DNA from: an uncultured Bacteroidales bacterium | Lineage (GTDB): Bacteria; Bacteroidota; Bacteroidia; Bacteroidales; Paludibacteraceae | Assembly (NCBI GenBank): GCA_900319035.1 | Contig: ONMU01000005.1 | Coordinates: 62,001 to 126,000 of the forward strand | Direction: 5' to 3' | Length of the DNA stretch: 64,000 nt | Part shown: piece by piece, positions 50,474-56,756 of the stretch | Numbering within the stretch: the first letter of the stretch is position 1 | How the letters are laid out: the number at the start of each line of letters is the position of its first letter | Made by a program: the position numbers and the translations under genes | Notes under the pieces: model-generated | What the model was told of the DNA's origin: nothing | Seen by the model: the letters and a program-made list of their open reading frames with translations, nothing else | Database searches by the model: none

Positions 50474-52401
50474 AATCCTTCTTTATCAAGTTTTAACATA
50501 TGATATAGTTCCTTGGTGGAACCGTGTTCTACGTATTGGTCGTTGACGCCGAGACGGATGACGCGCGGCGTGTAACCATGGTCGCTCATCCATTCCAGTA
50601 CAGCGCTTCCGAAACCACCGGCGATGATACCATCTTCGGCTGTCACGATGGTCTTGTATTTCTTGCCCACGTCGTGTAAGATCTCCTCGTCCAGCGGTTT
50701 CAACCACCGCATATCGTAGTGAGCAATTTTTAATTTTGAATTTTGAATTTTTAATTCTTCAATCGCTTCTACCATCGTGTTTCCGATGGAACCTATTGTC
50801 AGTACGGCTACATCCTCTCCGTCACGCAGCTTGACACCCTTTCCGTACTGTAATTCGGTCTGTACTCTGTCAGGCGAAGCCGGTCTGTCTTCTGTCAGGC
50901 GAAGCCGGTCTTCCACAGCGGCTCTGCCGCGTGGATACCTAATGGCTATGGGTCCTTCCATCGTCTCCGCAAGGCTCAACATCTCCCTCAGATCCTCAGC
51001 CGTTCTCGGCGCACAGATCTGCATGTTCGGTATCGGACGCAGGTACGCTAAATCGAGCAATCCATGATGCGTAGCTCCGTCGTTGCCCACGATACCTGCA
51101 CGATCAATACAAAGTACCACATGCAGGTTCTGCAACGCTACGTCATGCACGATGTTATCGTACGCCCGTTGCAGGAAAGTGGAGTAGATATTACAGTAAG
51201 GCACCATGCCTGCTTTGGCCAAACCGGCACTAAACGTCACCGCGTGTCCTTCGGCGATACCCACATCGAACACCCGTTCCGGCAGCTCTTTTTGCATGAT
51301 ACTCATGCTGCAACCCGAAGGCATTGCCGGCGTGATACCCACTATCTTCTCGTTCTTCTTCGCCAACTCCAACAAGGTCTCGCCAAACACCTCCTGCCAA
51401 AGAGGCTGAATTCTGACATCTGAATTCTGAATTCTCTCGCCGGAGGCGACATTGAACTCTCCCGGAGCATGCCAAACGGTCTGGTCGTTCTCCGCAGGAG
51501 CGTAACCTTTACCTTTCTTGGTGATAATATGCAGCACTTTGGGACCGCGGTGGTTCTTGATCTCACTCAGGATGCGCACTAAGCCCTCTACGTCATGCCC
51601 GTCGGTCGGACCGAAATAACGGATGTTCAGACCCGTGAAGATATTGTTCGGCTGCTTGCTGAGCATCGCCTTGAGGTTGTTGTTACGGCGAAGCCAAGCC
51701 TGCCGTTTACGCTCATCCACAAGGTGCATCTTCTCCGCCAATTGGTACAACCTCCACCTCCATTTGTTATAGGTCGAACTGGTCGTCAGATCCACGAGAT
51801 ACTGCGTGATACCGCCCTTCAGCGGATCAATCGCCATGTGGTTGTCATTGAGCACGATCAGCAGGTTGTTCTTGTCCATCGAGGTGTTGTTCAGCCCCTC
51901 AAAAGCCAAGCCGCCCGTCATCGCCCCATCGCCTATGATCGCTACGACACTGCGAGACTTTCTACTCTCAACTTCTCTCAACTCTAAACTCTCAACTCTA
52001 AACTTTTCTGCAATATCGATTCCCAGCGCAGCTGAAATCGAGTTGCTGGCGTGCCCTGCAATAAAAGCATCGTATTCGCTCTCGTTCGGGTTTGTGAACG
52101 GCGAGAGACCTTTGAACTGACGGTTCGTGTGAAAACGATCCCGCCTTCCGGTCAGGATCTTATGCGCATAAGCTTGATGCCCCACATCCCACACGAGTTT
52201 GTCGTTGGGGGTATCGAAGACATAATGAAGTGCCACCGTCAACTCGATAGCGCCTAACGACGAACCGAGATGTCCGGGGTTCTTACTCAGCGCCTCGATG
52301 ATGAATTGCCTCAACTCCGCACACACAGCAGGTAACTCGTTTACCTTCAGCTTCTTCAAATCCGCCGGCGAATCAATCTTATTTATATATTGATAATCCA
52401 T
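50440..52401 (-). CDS. dxs: 1-deoxy-D-xylulose-5-phosphate synthase
   Basis: 653 residues. It joins pyruvate and glyceraldehyde 3-phosphate, feeding isoprenoid, thiamine and PLP synthesis. Thiamine-diphosphate motif AIIGDGAMTGGLAFEGLNN, GHLGSSLGAIELTVALHYVF, ISAALGIDIAEK, and IDRAGIVGNDGATHHGLLDL are intact. Four in-frame repeat inserts are present: FRVESLELREVESRKS (c), RIQNSDVRIQ (b), RLRLTEDRPASPDR (j) and LKIQNSKLKIAH (d), all at domain borders or loops. The leader of about 110 nt is mostly a family o tract. Confidence 0.97.
   Translation of the reverse strand: MDYQYINKIDSPADLKKLKVNELPAVCAELRQFIIEALSKNPGHLGSSLGAIELTVALHYVFDTPNDKLVWDVGHQAYAHKILTGRRDRFHTNRQFKGLSPFTNPNESEYDAFIAGHASNSISAALGIDIAEKFRVESLELREVESRKSRSVVAIIGDGAMTGGLAFEGLNNTSMDKNNLLIVLNDNHMAIDPLKGGITQYLVDLTTSSTYNKWRWRLYQLAEKMHLVDERKRQAWLRRNNNLKAMLSKQPNNIFTGLNIRYFGPTDGHDVEGLVRILSEIKNHRGPKVLHIITKKGKGYAPAENDQTVWHAPGEFNVASGERIQNSDVRIQPLWQEVFGETLLELAKKNEKIVGITPAMPSGCSMSIMQKELPERVFDVGIAEGHAVTFSAGLAKAGMVPYCNIYSTFLQRAYDNIVHDVALQNLHVVLCIDRAGIVGNDGATHHGLLDLAYLRPIPNMQICAPRTAEDLREMLSLAETMEGPIAIRYPRGRAAVEDRLRLTEDRPASPDRVQTELQYGKGVKLRDGEDVAVLTIGSIGNTMVEAIEELKIQNSKLKIAHYDMRWLKPLDEEILHDVGKKYKTIVTAEDGIIAGGFGSAVLEWMSDHGYTPRVIRLGVNDQYVEHGSTKELYHMLKLDKEGLCESLLQVQAK
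50724..50764. repeat. Family d tract inside dxs
   Basis: AATTTTTAATTTTGAATTTTG and AATTTTTAATTC words, in frame as LKIQNSKLKIAH, before the C-terminal domain. Confidence 0.92.
50856..50912. repeat. Family j tract inside dxs
   Basis: Two copies of CTGTCAGGCGAAGCCGGTCT with TCTGTACT spacers, in frame as RLRLTEDRPASPDRVQT. Confidence 0.9.
51407..51435. repeat. Family b tract inside dxs
   Basis: CTGAATTCTGACATCTGAATTCTGAATTC, in frame as RIQNSDVRIQ, at the linker between the first and second domains. Confidence 0.92.
51956..52010. repeat. Family c tract inside dxs
   Basis: ACTCTCAACTTCTCTCAAC and TCTAAACTCTCAACTCTAAAC words, in frame as FRVESLELREVESR, just before the thiamine-binding GDG motif. 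Confidence 0.92.
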
Positions 52402-52467
52402 GTTTGCTTATCCACGTTTCCTATTCCACGTTTCCTATTCCAAGTTTCCTATTCCAAGTTCCTTATT
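52402..52467. repeat. Family o tract in the dxs leader
   Basis: Four 13-14-bp units TTCCACGTTTCCTA, two with CACG and two with CAAG, lying in the transcribed 5' leader of dxs. Confidence 0.9.
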
Positions 52468-52516
52468 TTATGCGCCTTACGTGTACGCGCATACTTATGC
52501 ATTTTAAAATCGGCTG

Positions 52517-52548
52517 CAAATTTACTACTTTTTTTGCATATATGCAAA
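52517..52548 (-). promoter_or_regulatory. dxs promoter
   Basis: Minus strand: TTTGCA at 52548-52543, 18 nt, TAAATTTG at 52524-52517. Nearly identical in sequence to the lipid kinase promoter (both run CGGCTGCAAATTTACTAC on the plus strand). Confidence 0.85.
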
Positions 52549-52663
52549 TAAAAAGCATAAAAATTAACAATAATTGACGATTGTCCTGTTCATTTTTCAT
52601 TTCTGTCGCATATTTGCGGCAGTTTTCCTCCCTCCCTCTCCCTTCGTCCTCTGCGTCGCTTCC

Positions 52664-52700
52664 CCTCCCTCTGTGGGGAGGGTCTGGGAGGGGTTGTAGC
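52664..52700. repeat. Intergenic GC-rich palindromic element
   Basis: CCCTCCC-TCTGTG-GGGAGGG then TCTGGGAGGGGTTGTAG; related to the coding PxxSLKG elements but a different subtype. Confidence 0.7.
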
Positions 52701-52759
52701 TCCATGCTGCTTCGGTGAGCGTCAATATAATCCGGACGATACCATCGTCCGCAAAAAAG

Positions 52760-52806
52760 ATATTCATTATTCATTATTAATTATTCATTATTAATTATTC
52801 ATTTTA
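52760..52806. repeat. Family f tract
   Basis: ATTCATTATTCATTATTAATTATTC repeated, in the intergenic region. Confidence 0.9.
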
Positions 52807-52825
52807 ATAATTCTTTGTCCCTTGC

Positions 52826-52844
52826 GTCGGGATCTGATCCCGAC
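52826..52844. repeat. Perfect hairpin GTCGGGAT-CTG-ATCCCGAC
   Basis: 8-bp stem, 3-nt loop, followed by A-run on plus; not a terminator in either orientation by tail. Confidence 0.6.
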
Positions 52845-52912
52845 AAAAACACCTTCTAACTCCCCTTTCCGCCCCGAAAATCTCATTATTCTGACTTTTC
52901 CAAGCCTCAAAA

Positions 52913-52944
52913 TTTGCACATATCAAAAAAATGTATTATCTTTG
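52913..52944 (+). promoter_or_regulatory. Promoter of the orphan gene
   Basis: TTTGCA at 52913-52918, 18 nt, TATCTTTG at 52937-52944. Shares ATATCAAAAAAA between the boxes with the 43-codon gene promoter. Confidence 0.85.
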
Positions 52945-52949
52945 CACCC

Positions 52950-53111
52950 GATTTTTGGATCACCTCTCATCCACTAACCCTCTCACCCACTAACCCCTCC
53001 CAAGGGCTCTGCCCGAGACCGGATACAGAGTGGATCGAGACCGGAAAGGAGGTGTCCTAGACTATGCTATTTGTAAACACATTATAACAACCACATATAC
53101 AAACGTTTACA
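52950..53111 (+). promoter_or_regulatory. Structured leader with Shine-Dalgarno and anti-Shine-Dalgarno arms
   Basis: GGATCACCTC (52957-52966) copies the 3' end of 16S rRNA; AAAGGAGGTG (53045-53054) is a perfect Shine-Dalgarno. They pair as GGA(t)CACCTC with GAGGTGTCC. Nested inside, ATCCACT (52969-52975) pairs with AGTGGAT (53029-53035), and GGGC-TCT-GCCC forms a tip. GAGACCGGA occurs twice (53015 and 53037). A second stem, TGTAAAC/GTTTACA (53072-53078, 53105-53111), sits just before the main start codon. Confidence 0.65.
53064..53087 (+). CDS. Possible 7-residue leader peptide
   Basis: ATG CTA TTT GTA AAC ACA TTA TAA (MLFVNTL), 9 nt after the strong AAAGGAGGTG. In a phylum that seldom uses Shine-Dalgarno, this placement suggests a real upstream frame, but its length makes chance possible. 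Confidence 0.35.
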   Translation: MLFVNTL

Positions 53112-53115
53112 GCCG

Positions 53116-53871
53116 ATGTCCAAGCATCTAAAAACAACCATATTTTCAATTTTAACAAGCACCCTTTTCCAAGAGGTGCCTTCTCCTGCTGTTTCCAAGG
53201 TTCGAGCCCGTGGTGTTCGCTATTTATACCCCATTGATGGCATCAATTACTACTGCGGAATGATGAATTCCCACCAAATAGGCCAAAAATACCGCAAACA
53301 CATCATCGTCCGCCGTGTGCCGCGTTTTGGCGGCTTGCACCAACTCTATACCTACCATTTCCCCAAGACTTGGTCTGCAGCCTGCGTTGCGAATCGCGAA
53401 CTCATCAAAACCGCCCAGAAACTCGCTCACGCCCTCGAACACGACTACTCTCAGGAAGGCATCGAATGGAGACTTCGTTTCTTCCATCATTATTTCCATG
53501 TAGTCAAAGGAGGCGCCAAACCGGAACCCGGTCTCAAGCCCTATACCCGTTTCTATCAATACGTCTACGTCTCCATCTACCGCGACCTAAAATCCGCCGT
53601 TACCGCCACCCAAGAAGCCTCCCTCACCCAACAATCCCTCGTAGCCGCCCCAAATGCCTCCGCTGAACAATCTTTGTTGAGTGCTCCGTGCGTCAGCGCG
53701 GAGTCCCCTTCGCCTATAACCATTAGCCTTTCGCCCTCCGCCGAGCAGTCCCTCCCGACACCCGAGGACGTCTCCTTCGTGCCCATAGATCCCCGTCCTC
53801 TCCGTTCCCGCCGCATGTATCCCCTCAATGCCCTCATTCTCTCATCTTCTCGCCCCTCGTTAAAGACCTAA
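53116..53871 (+). CDS. Orphan basic protein of unknown function
   Basis: 251 residues. The first ~165 form a basic, aromatic-rich globular domain (GVRYLYPIDGINYYCGMM, HIIVRRVPRFGGLHQLYTYH, AACVANRELIKTAQKLAHAL, FHHYFHVVKGG, TRFYQYVYVSIYRDLKSA); the rest is a Ser/Pro/Ala low-complexity tail with repeated SAEQSL units. No signal peptide, membrane segment or catalytic motif is evident. I do not recognise the family. The basic first domain could bind nucleic acid. It is monocistronic, with a strong promoter and an elaborate leader, and is codon-biased to C-rich triplets unlike its neighbours. Confidence 0.65.
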   Translation: MSKHLKTTIFSILTSTLFQEVPSPAVSKVRARGVRYLYPIDGINYYCGMMNSHQIGQKYRKHIIVRRVPRFGGLHQLYTYHFPKTWSAACVANRELIKTAQKLAHALEHDYSQEGIEWRLRFFHHYFHVVKGGAKPEPGLKPYTRFYQYVYVSIYRDLKSAVTATQEASLTQQSLVAAPNASAEQSLLSAPCVSAESPSPITISLSPSAEQSLPTPEDVSFVPIDPRPLRSRRMYPLNALILSSSRPSLKT

Positions 53872-53904
53872 ATTGTCAATAATTCTTATTTTTTAATTCT
53901 TTTT

Positions 53905-53936
53905 CTTGCATATATGCAAAATTTTTTGTACCTTTG
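53905..53936 (+). promoter_or_regulatory. murF-alr promoter
   Basis: CTTGCA at 53905-53910, 18 nt, TACCTTTG at 53929-53936; about 30 nt leader. Confidence 0.85.
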
Positions 53937-53970
53937 CAGCCGCAAAGGTTTTTGACCTTATTACACGAAT

Positions 53971-55923
53971 ATGAAACTATCGGAGATAAAACAAACAATC
54001 GGGACTGTTGCTACGGTGACGGGCGATGATGATGTGGAGATTCGCTACCTGCTGACGGATAGCAGACAGTTGAATGTACAAAGGGACGATGTACAATGTA
54101 CAAAGAATAATGATGTACAAAGTACAAAGAATAACGATGTACGAAGTACAAAGGCTGCACAGACCTTGTTCTTCGCACTTAAGACAGAGAAGAACGACGG
54201 GGCAAAGTATATACCGGAGTTGGAGAAGAAAGGCGTGCGGGCATTCGTGACCGGTGACGCTTTAGCGGCTTTGCAGCTCTTGGCGGCACATGTGCGTAGC
54301 CGGTTTAACGGAACGGTCATCGGTATCACCGGCTCGAACGGCAAGACCGTGGTGAAAGAATGGTTGTACCAACTCCTCAAAGAGGACTACACCATCATCC
54401 GTTCGCCTAAATCGTATAACTCGCAGATCGGCGTGCCGCTAAGCGTTTGGCAGTTAGCTGACGCTGACCGTCTTGCGGACTGTAAGACCGCTTCCAAGTC
54501 TGACTCAGACCGCTCCGCTGAAAGATCGGCTTCGCCTGAAAGACCTCTCTTGGCAATCTTCGAAGCCGGAATCTCGCAGCCCGGGGAGATGGAGAAACTG
54601 GAGCGGATCATTCGTCCGACGATCGGCGTGATCACGTATATCGGTCATGAGCACGATGAGAACTTCGCTTCCTTGGACGCCAAACGGGCGGAGAAGATGA
54701 AGCTATTTGCGCATTCCAAGCAAGTGATTGAGGACCCGACGCATCAAAACGTGCGTACGTGTGCGGCGGTGATGCGTGCCTTGGGGTACGACGAAGAGAC
54801 GATCTCAAACCGTATTCTGCATCAGACCCACGAGACGGTACTCAAAGTAAACCTCTCGGCGTTGGTGGAGAATGTGCGTTATTTCCGGTCGCTGCTTCGT
54901 CCGACGACCAAGCTGACCTGCATGGTGAAGGCGTTCGCTTACGGTGCTGGTAGTGTGGATGTTAGCAAGGCGTTGCAGGCTTCGGGTTTGGTGGATTACT
55001 TAGCGGTAGCTGTAGCAGATGAAGGGGTAGAGTTACGCCGTGCAGGTATCACTTTGCCGATTATCATCATGGATCCCGAGGTAGCTGCGATGGATCTGAT
55101 CTTGGAGAATAACCTCGAACCGAACGTCTATAGCCATCAGTCGCTCAAGACGGTCATCGCGGCCGTGGAGTCGAAGGGCTTGGAGCACTACCCGATACAT
55201 ATTAAGATCGACTCGGGCATGCACCGTCTGGGTTTTTACAAGGAAGACATCCCTTGGCTCATTGACCGCCTGACGCATCAGAAAGCCGTTTCTGTCCGTT
55301 CGGTCTTCTCGCATCTCGCCGGTTCGGACGAGGCGCAGTTTGACGATTTCACCCTCTCGCAGATCAAGTACTTCGATAGTTGCGCAGAGGAGCTGAAGAA
55401 AGGATTAAAAGATGAAGGGATCATCAAACATATCTGCAACTCCGCCGGTATAGAGCGGTTTACGCAGTTCCAGTTCGACATGTGCCGGTTAGGCATCGGT
55501 CTGTACGGCTTCTCGTTCAACGGGGCGCAACTGAGGAATGTATGTTCGTTGGAGACGACGATCCTCTCCGTCAAGACCGTCAAGGCGGGTGAGACCATTG
55601 GTTACGGTCGTCATACGCGTCTGGAGGAAGACCGCGTGATAGCGGTGATACCTATCGGTTACGCGGACGGCTTCGACCGTCGGTTCTCGAACTACGGCGG
55701 CGAGGTCTATGTGCGCGGTAAACGCTGTCCGGTGGTGGGCAACGTGTGCATGGATCAAGCGATGATCGATGTGACCGATGCGGACGCACGTCCCGGTGAT
55801 CCGGTGGAGGTCTTCGGAGAACATATGCCCTTACAGGAACTTGCCGACAAACTCGGAACAATCACATATGAAATACTAACATCTGTCTCACGCCGTGTCC
55901 AACGAATCTATTTCTACGAATAA
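53971..55923 (+). CDS. MurF-alanine racemase fusion with a drastically shortened MurF half
   Basis: 650 residues where Bacteroidetes fusions have about 820-830. The Mur N-domain (IRYLLTDSRQL), P-loop GITGSNGKTVVKEWLYQLL and RSPKSYNSQIGVPLSVWQL are intact, but after EKMKLFAHSKQVI the text jumps to a SIEN-like helix (QNVRTCAAVMRALGYDEETI) and then straight to the racemase start HETVLKVNLSALVENV. About 220 residues of the ligase central and C-terminal domains are gone. The racemase half is complete: PLP Lys in MVKAFAYGAGS, HIKIDSGMHRLGF, GYADGFDRRFSN, MDQAMIDVTD. Two repeat inserts (families e and j) lie in the Mur part. Racemase activity likely; ligase activity doubtful. Confidence 0.88.
   Translation: MKLSEIKQTIGTVATVTGDDDVEIRYLLTDSRQLNVQRDDVQCTKNNDVQSTKNNDVRSTKAAQTLFFALKTEKNDGAKYIPELEKKGVRAFVTGDALAALQLLAAHVRSRFNGTVIGITGSNGKTVVKEWLYQLLKEDYTIIRSPKSYNSQIGVPLSVWQLADADRLADCKTASKSDSDRSAERSASPERPLLAIFEAGISQPGEMEKLERIIRPTIGVITYIGHEHDENFASLDAKRAEKMKLFAHSKQVIEDPTHQNVRTCAAVMRALGYDEETISNRILHQTHETVLKVNLSALVENVRYFRSLLRPTTKLTCMVKAFAYGAGSVDVSKALQASGLVDYLAVAVADEGVELRRAGITLPIIIMDPEVAAMDLILENNLEPNVYSHQSLKTVIAAVESKGLEHYPIHIKIDSGMHRLGFYKEDIPWLIDRLTHQKAVSVRSVFSHLAGSDEAQFDDFTLSQIKYFDSCAEELKKGLKDEGIIKHICNSAGIERFTQFQFDMCRLGIGLYGFSFNGAQLRNVCSLETTILSVKTVKAGETIGYGRHTRLEEDRVIAVIPIGYADGFDRRFSNYGGEVYVRGKRCPVVGNVCMDQAMIDVTDADARPGDPVEVFGEHMPLQELADKLGTITYEILTSVSRRVQRIYFYE
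54072..54152. repeat. Family e tract inside murF-alr
   Basis: AATGTACAAAGGGACGATGTAC and repeated GATGTAC(A/G)AAGTACAAAG words, 81 bp, in frame as NVQRDDVQCTKNNDVQSTK. Confidence 0.95.
54466..54545. repeat. Family j tract inside murF-alr
   Basis: GACCGTCTTGCGGACTGTAAG, GACCGCTTCCAAGTCTGACTC and GACCGCTCCGCTGAAAG words, in frame as DRLADCKTASKSDSDRSAER. Confidence 0.88.
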
Positions 55924-56674
55924 ACTGACGATCGGGTATAAGCCTACCTCCGGCTCCTCCCTGAAGGGAAGAGAGGAAGTGGTGCAATCAAACCTCACGT
56001 TCTCGCTTCAACAAGGCGAGATGGTTTGTATGTTGGGCCCGAACGGTTGTGGCAAATCGACTTTGCTGCGAACCTTAGCAGGTCTGCAACCGGCGTTGGG
56101 AGGAGAGATTAAGCCTAACCCCGACCCTTCCCTAAAAGGAAGGGAGGCTGCTAAGCAGATGGCTTTGGTCCTTACGGAACGGCTGTCGATGGATAACACC
56201 ACCGTGCATGACGTAGTAGCGATGGGTCGGTACCCTTATACTTCGTTTTTAGGCGGACTGACGGATGAGGACGAACGGATTATTGAGGAGTCCTTGGAGA
56301 AAGTGGGGTTTCAGAATTCAGAGGTGGCGAAGACGTTCTTCAACGCGCACTCGGATGGCGAGAAACAGCGGATCTTGATTGCGAAAGCCTTGGCGCAACA
56401 GACGCCTATCATCCTCTTGGATGAACCGACAGCGCATCTGGACCTGCCGCATCGTATATTGGTGCTTCGTCTGCTGAGACAGTTGGCACACGAGCAAGAC
56501 AAGACGGTGCTCATCTCCACGCATGAGTTGGACTTGGCTTTGGCGCTAAGTGACCGCATTCTGCTGATGACGCCCGGCAAAGGAGTGCAACTCGACACGG
56601 CGGAGAACCTCCGTAAGTCCGACGCCTTCACACGGGCTTTCGGTATGGACATCTTTCATCCGCTTGGCGGATAG
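55895..56674 (+). CDS. ABC transporter ATPase, iron/cobalamin (FecE/BtuD) type
   Basis: 259 residues; start GTG, overlapping murF-alr by 29 nt. Walker A GPNGCGKSTLL, Q-region MALVLTERLSMDNTTVHDVV, signature HSDGEKQRILIAKAL, Walker B IILLDEPTAHLDL and STHELDLAL switch His fit iron-siderophore or B12 importers. No permease or binding protein is adjacent. Two palindromic elements are in frame: KPTSGSSLKGREE just after the first strand and KPNPDPSLKGREA in place of the usual linker between GEI and the Q-region. Confidence 0.9.
   Translation: MSNESISTNKLTIGYKPTSGSSLKGREEVVQSNLTFSLQQGEMVCMLGPNGCGKSTLLRTLAGLQPALGGEIKPNPDPSLKGREAAKQMALVLTERLSMDNTTVHDVVAMGRYPYTSFLGGLTDEDERIIEESLEKVGFQNSEVAKTFFNAHSDGEKQRILIAKALAQQTPIILLDEPTAHLDLPHRILVLRLLRQLAHEQDKTVLISTHELDLALALSDRILLMTPGKGVQLDTAENLRKSDAFTRAFGMDIFHPLGG
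55940..55978. repeat. Palindromic element 1 inside the ABC ATPase gene
   Basis: AAGCCTACCTCCGGCTCCTCC then CTGAAGGGAAGAGAGG, in frame as KPTSGSSLKGRE. Confidence 0.85.
56111..56150. repeat. Palindromic element 2 inside the ABC ATPase gene
   Basis: AAGCCTAACCCCGACC then CCCTTCC-CTAAAA-GGAAGGG, in frame as KPNPDPSLKGRE. Confidence 0.88.
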
Positions 56675-56700
56675 AGGGGCATTGGTCCATGCAAGGGCTG

Positions 56701-56718
56701 TCGTTAGTCGTTAGTTGA
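56701..56718. repeat. Short GTCGTTAGTCGTTAGTTG tract
   Basis: Two to three copies of GTCGTTA between the ABC and SLC13 genes. Confidence 0.6.
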
Positions 56719-56756
56719 AAACAAAAGATTATTTGAGGAAAATATAGATAGAAGAA

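Larger units (their letters stand above)
52402..53115. other. 714-bp regulatory region between dxs and the orphan gene
   Basis: In order: family o tract, dxs promoter, a GC-rich palindromic element (CCCTCCC-TCTGTG-GGGAGGG, 52664-52683), a family f tract (52760-52806), GTCGGGAT-CTG-ATCCCGAC (52826-52844), a plus promoter (52913-52944), and a structured leader with a 7-codon frame. An open frame on the minus strand here is judged spurious. Confidence 0.7.

Noticed and set aside
52463..52774. 103-codon minus-strand frame between dxs and the orphan gene
   Set aside because: It runs through the dxs promoter and a palindromic repeat; composition is repeat-derived and there is no homology-like domain.
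52957..52966. Fragment of a 16S rRNA gene
   Set aside because: Only about 11 nt match and the rest of helix 45 is absent; it is better explained as an anti-Shine-Dalgarno arm.
53160..53220. GGTTCGAGCCC resembling a tRNA T-loop
   Set aside because: No acceptor, D or anticodon arm fits around it, and it lies inside a coding frame.
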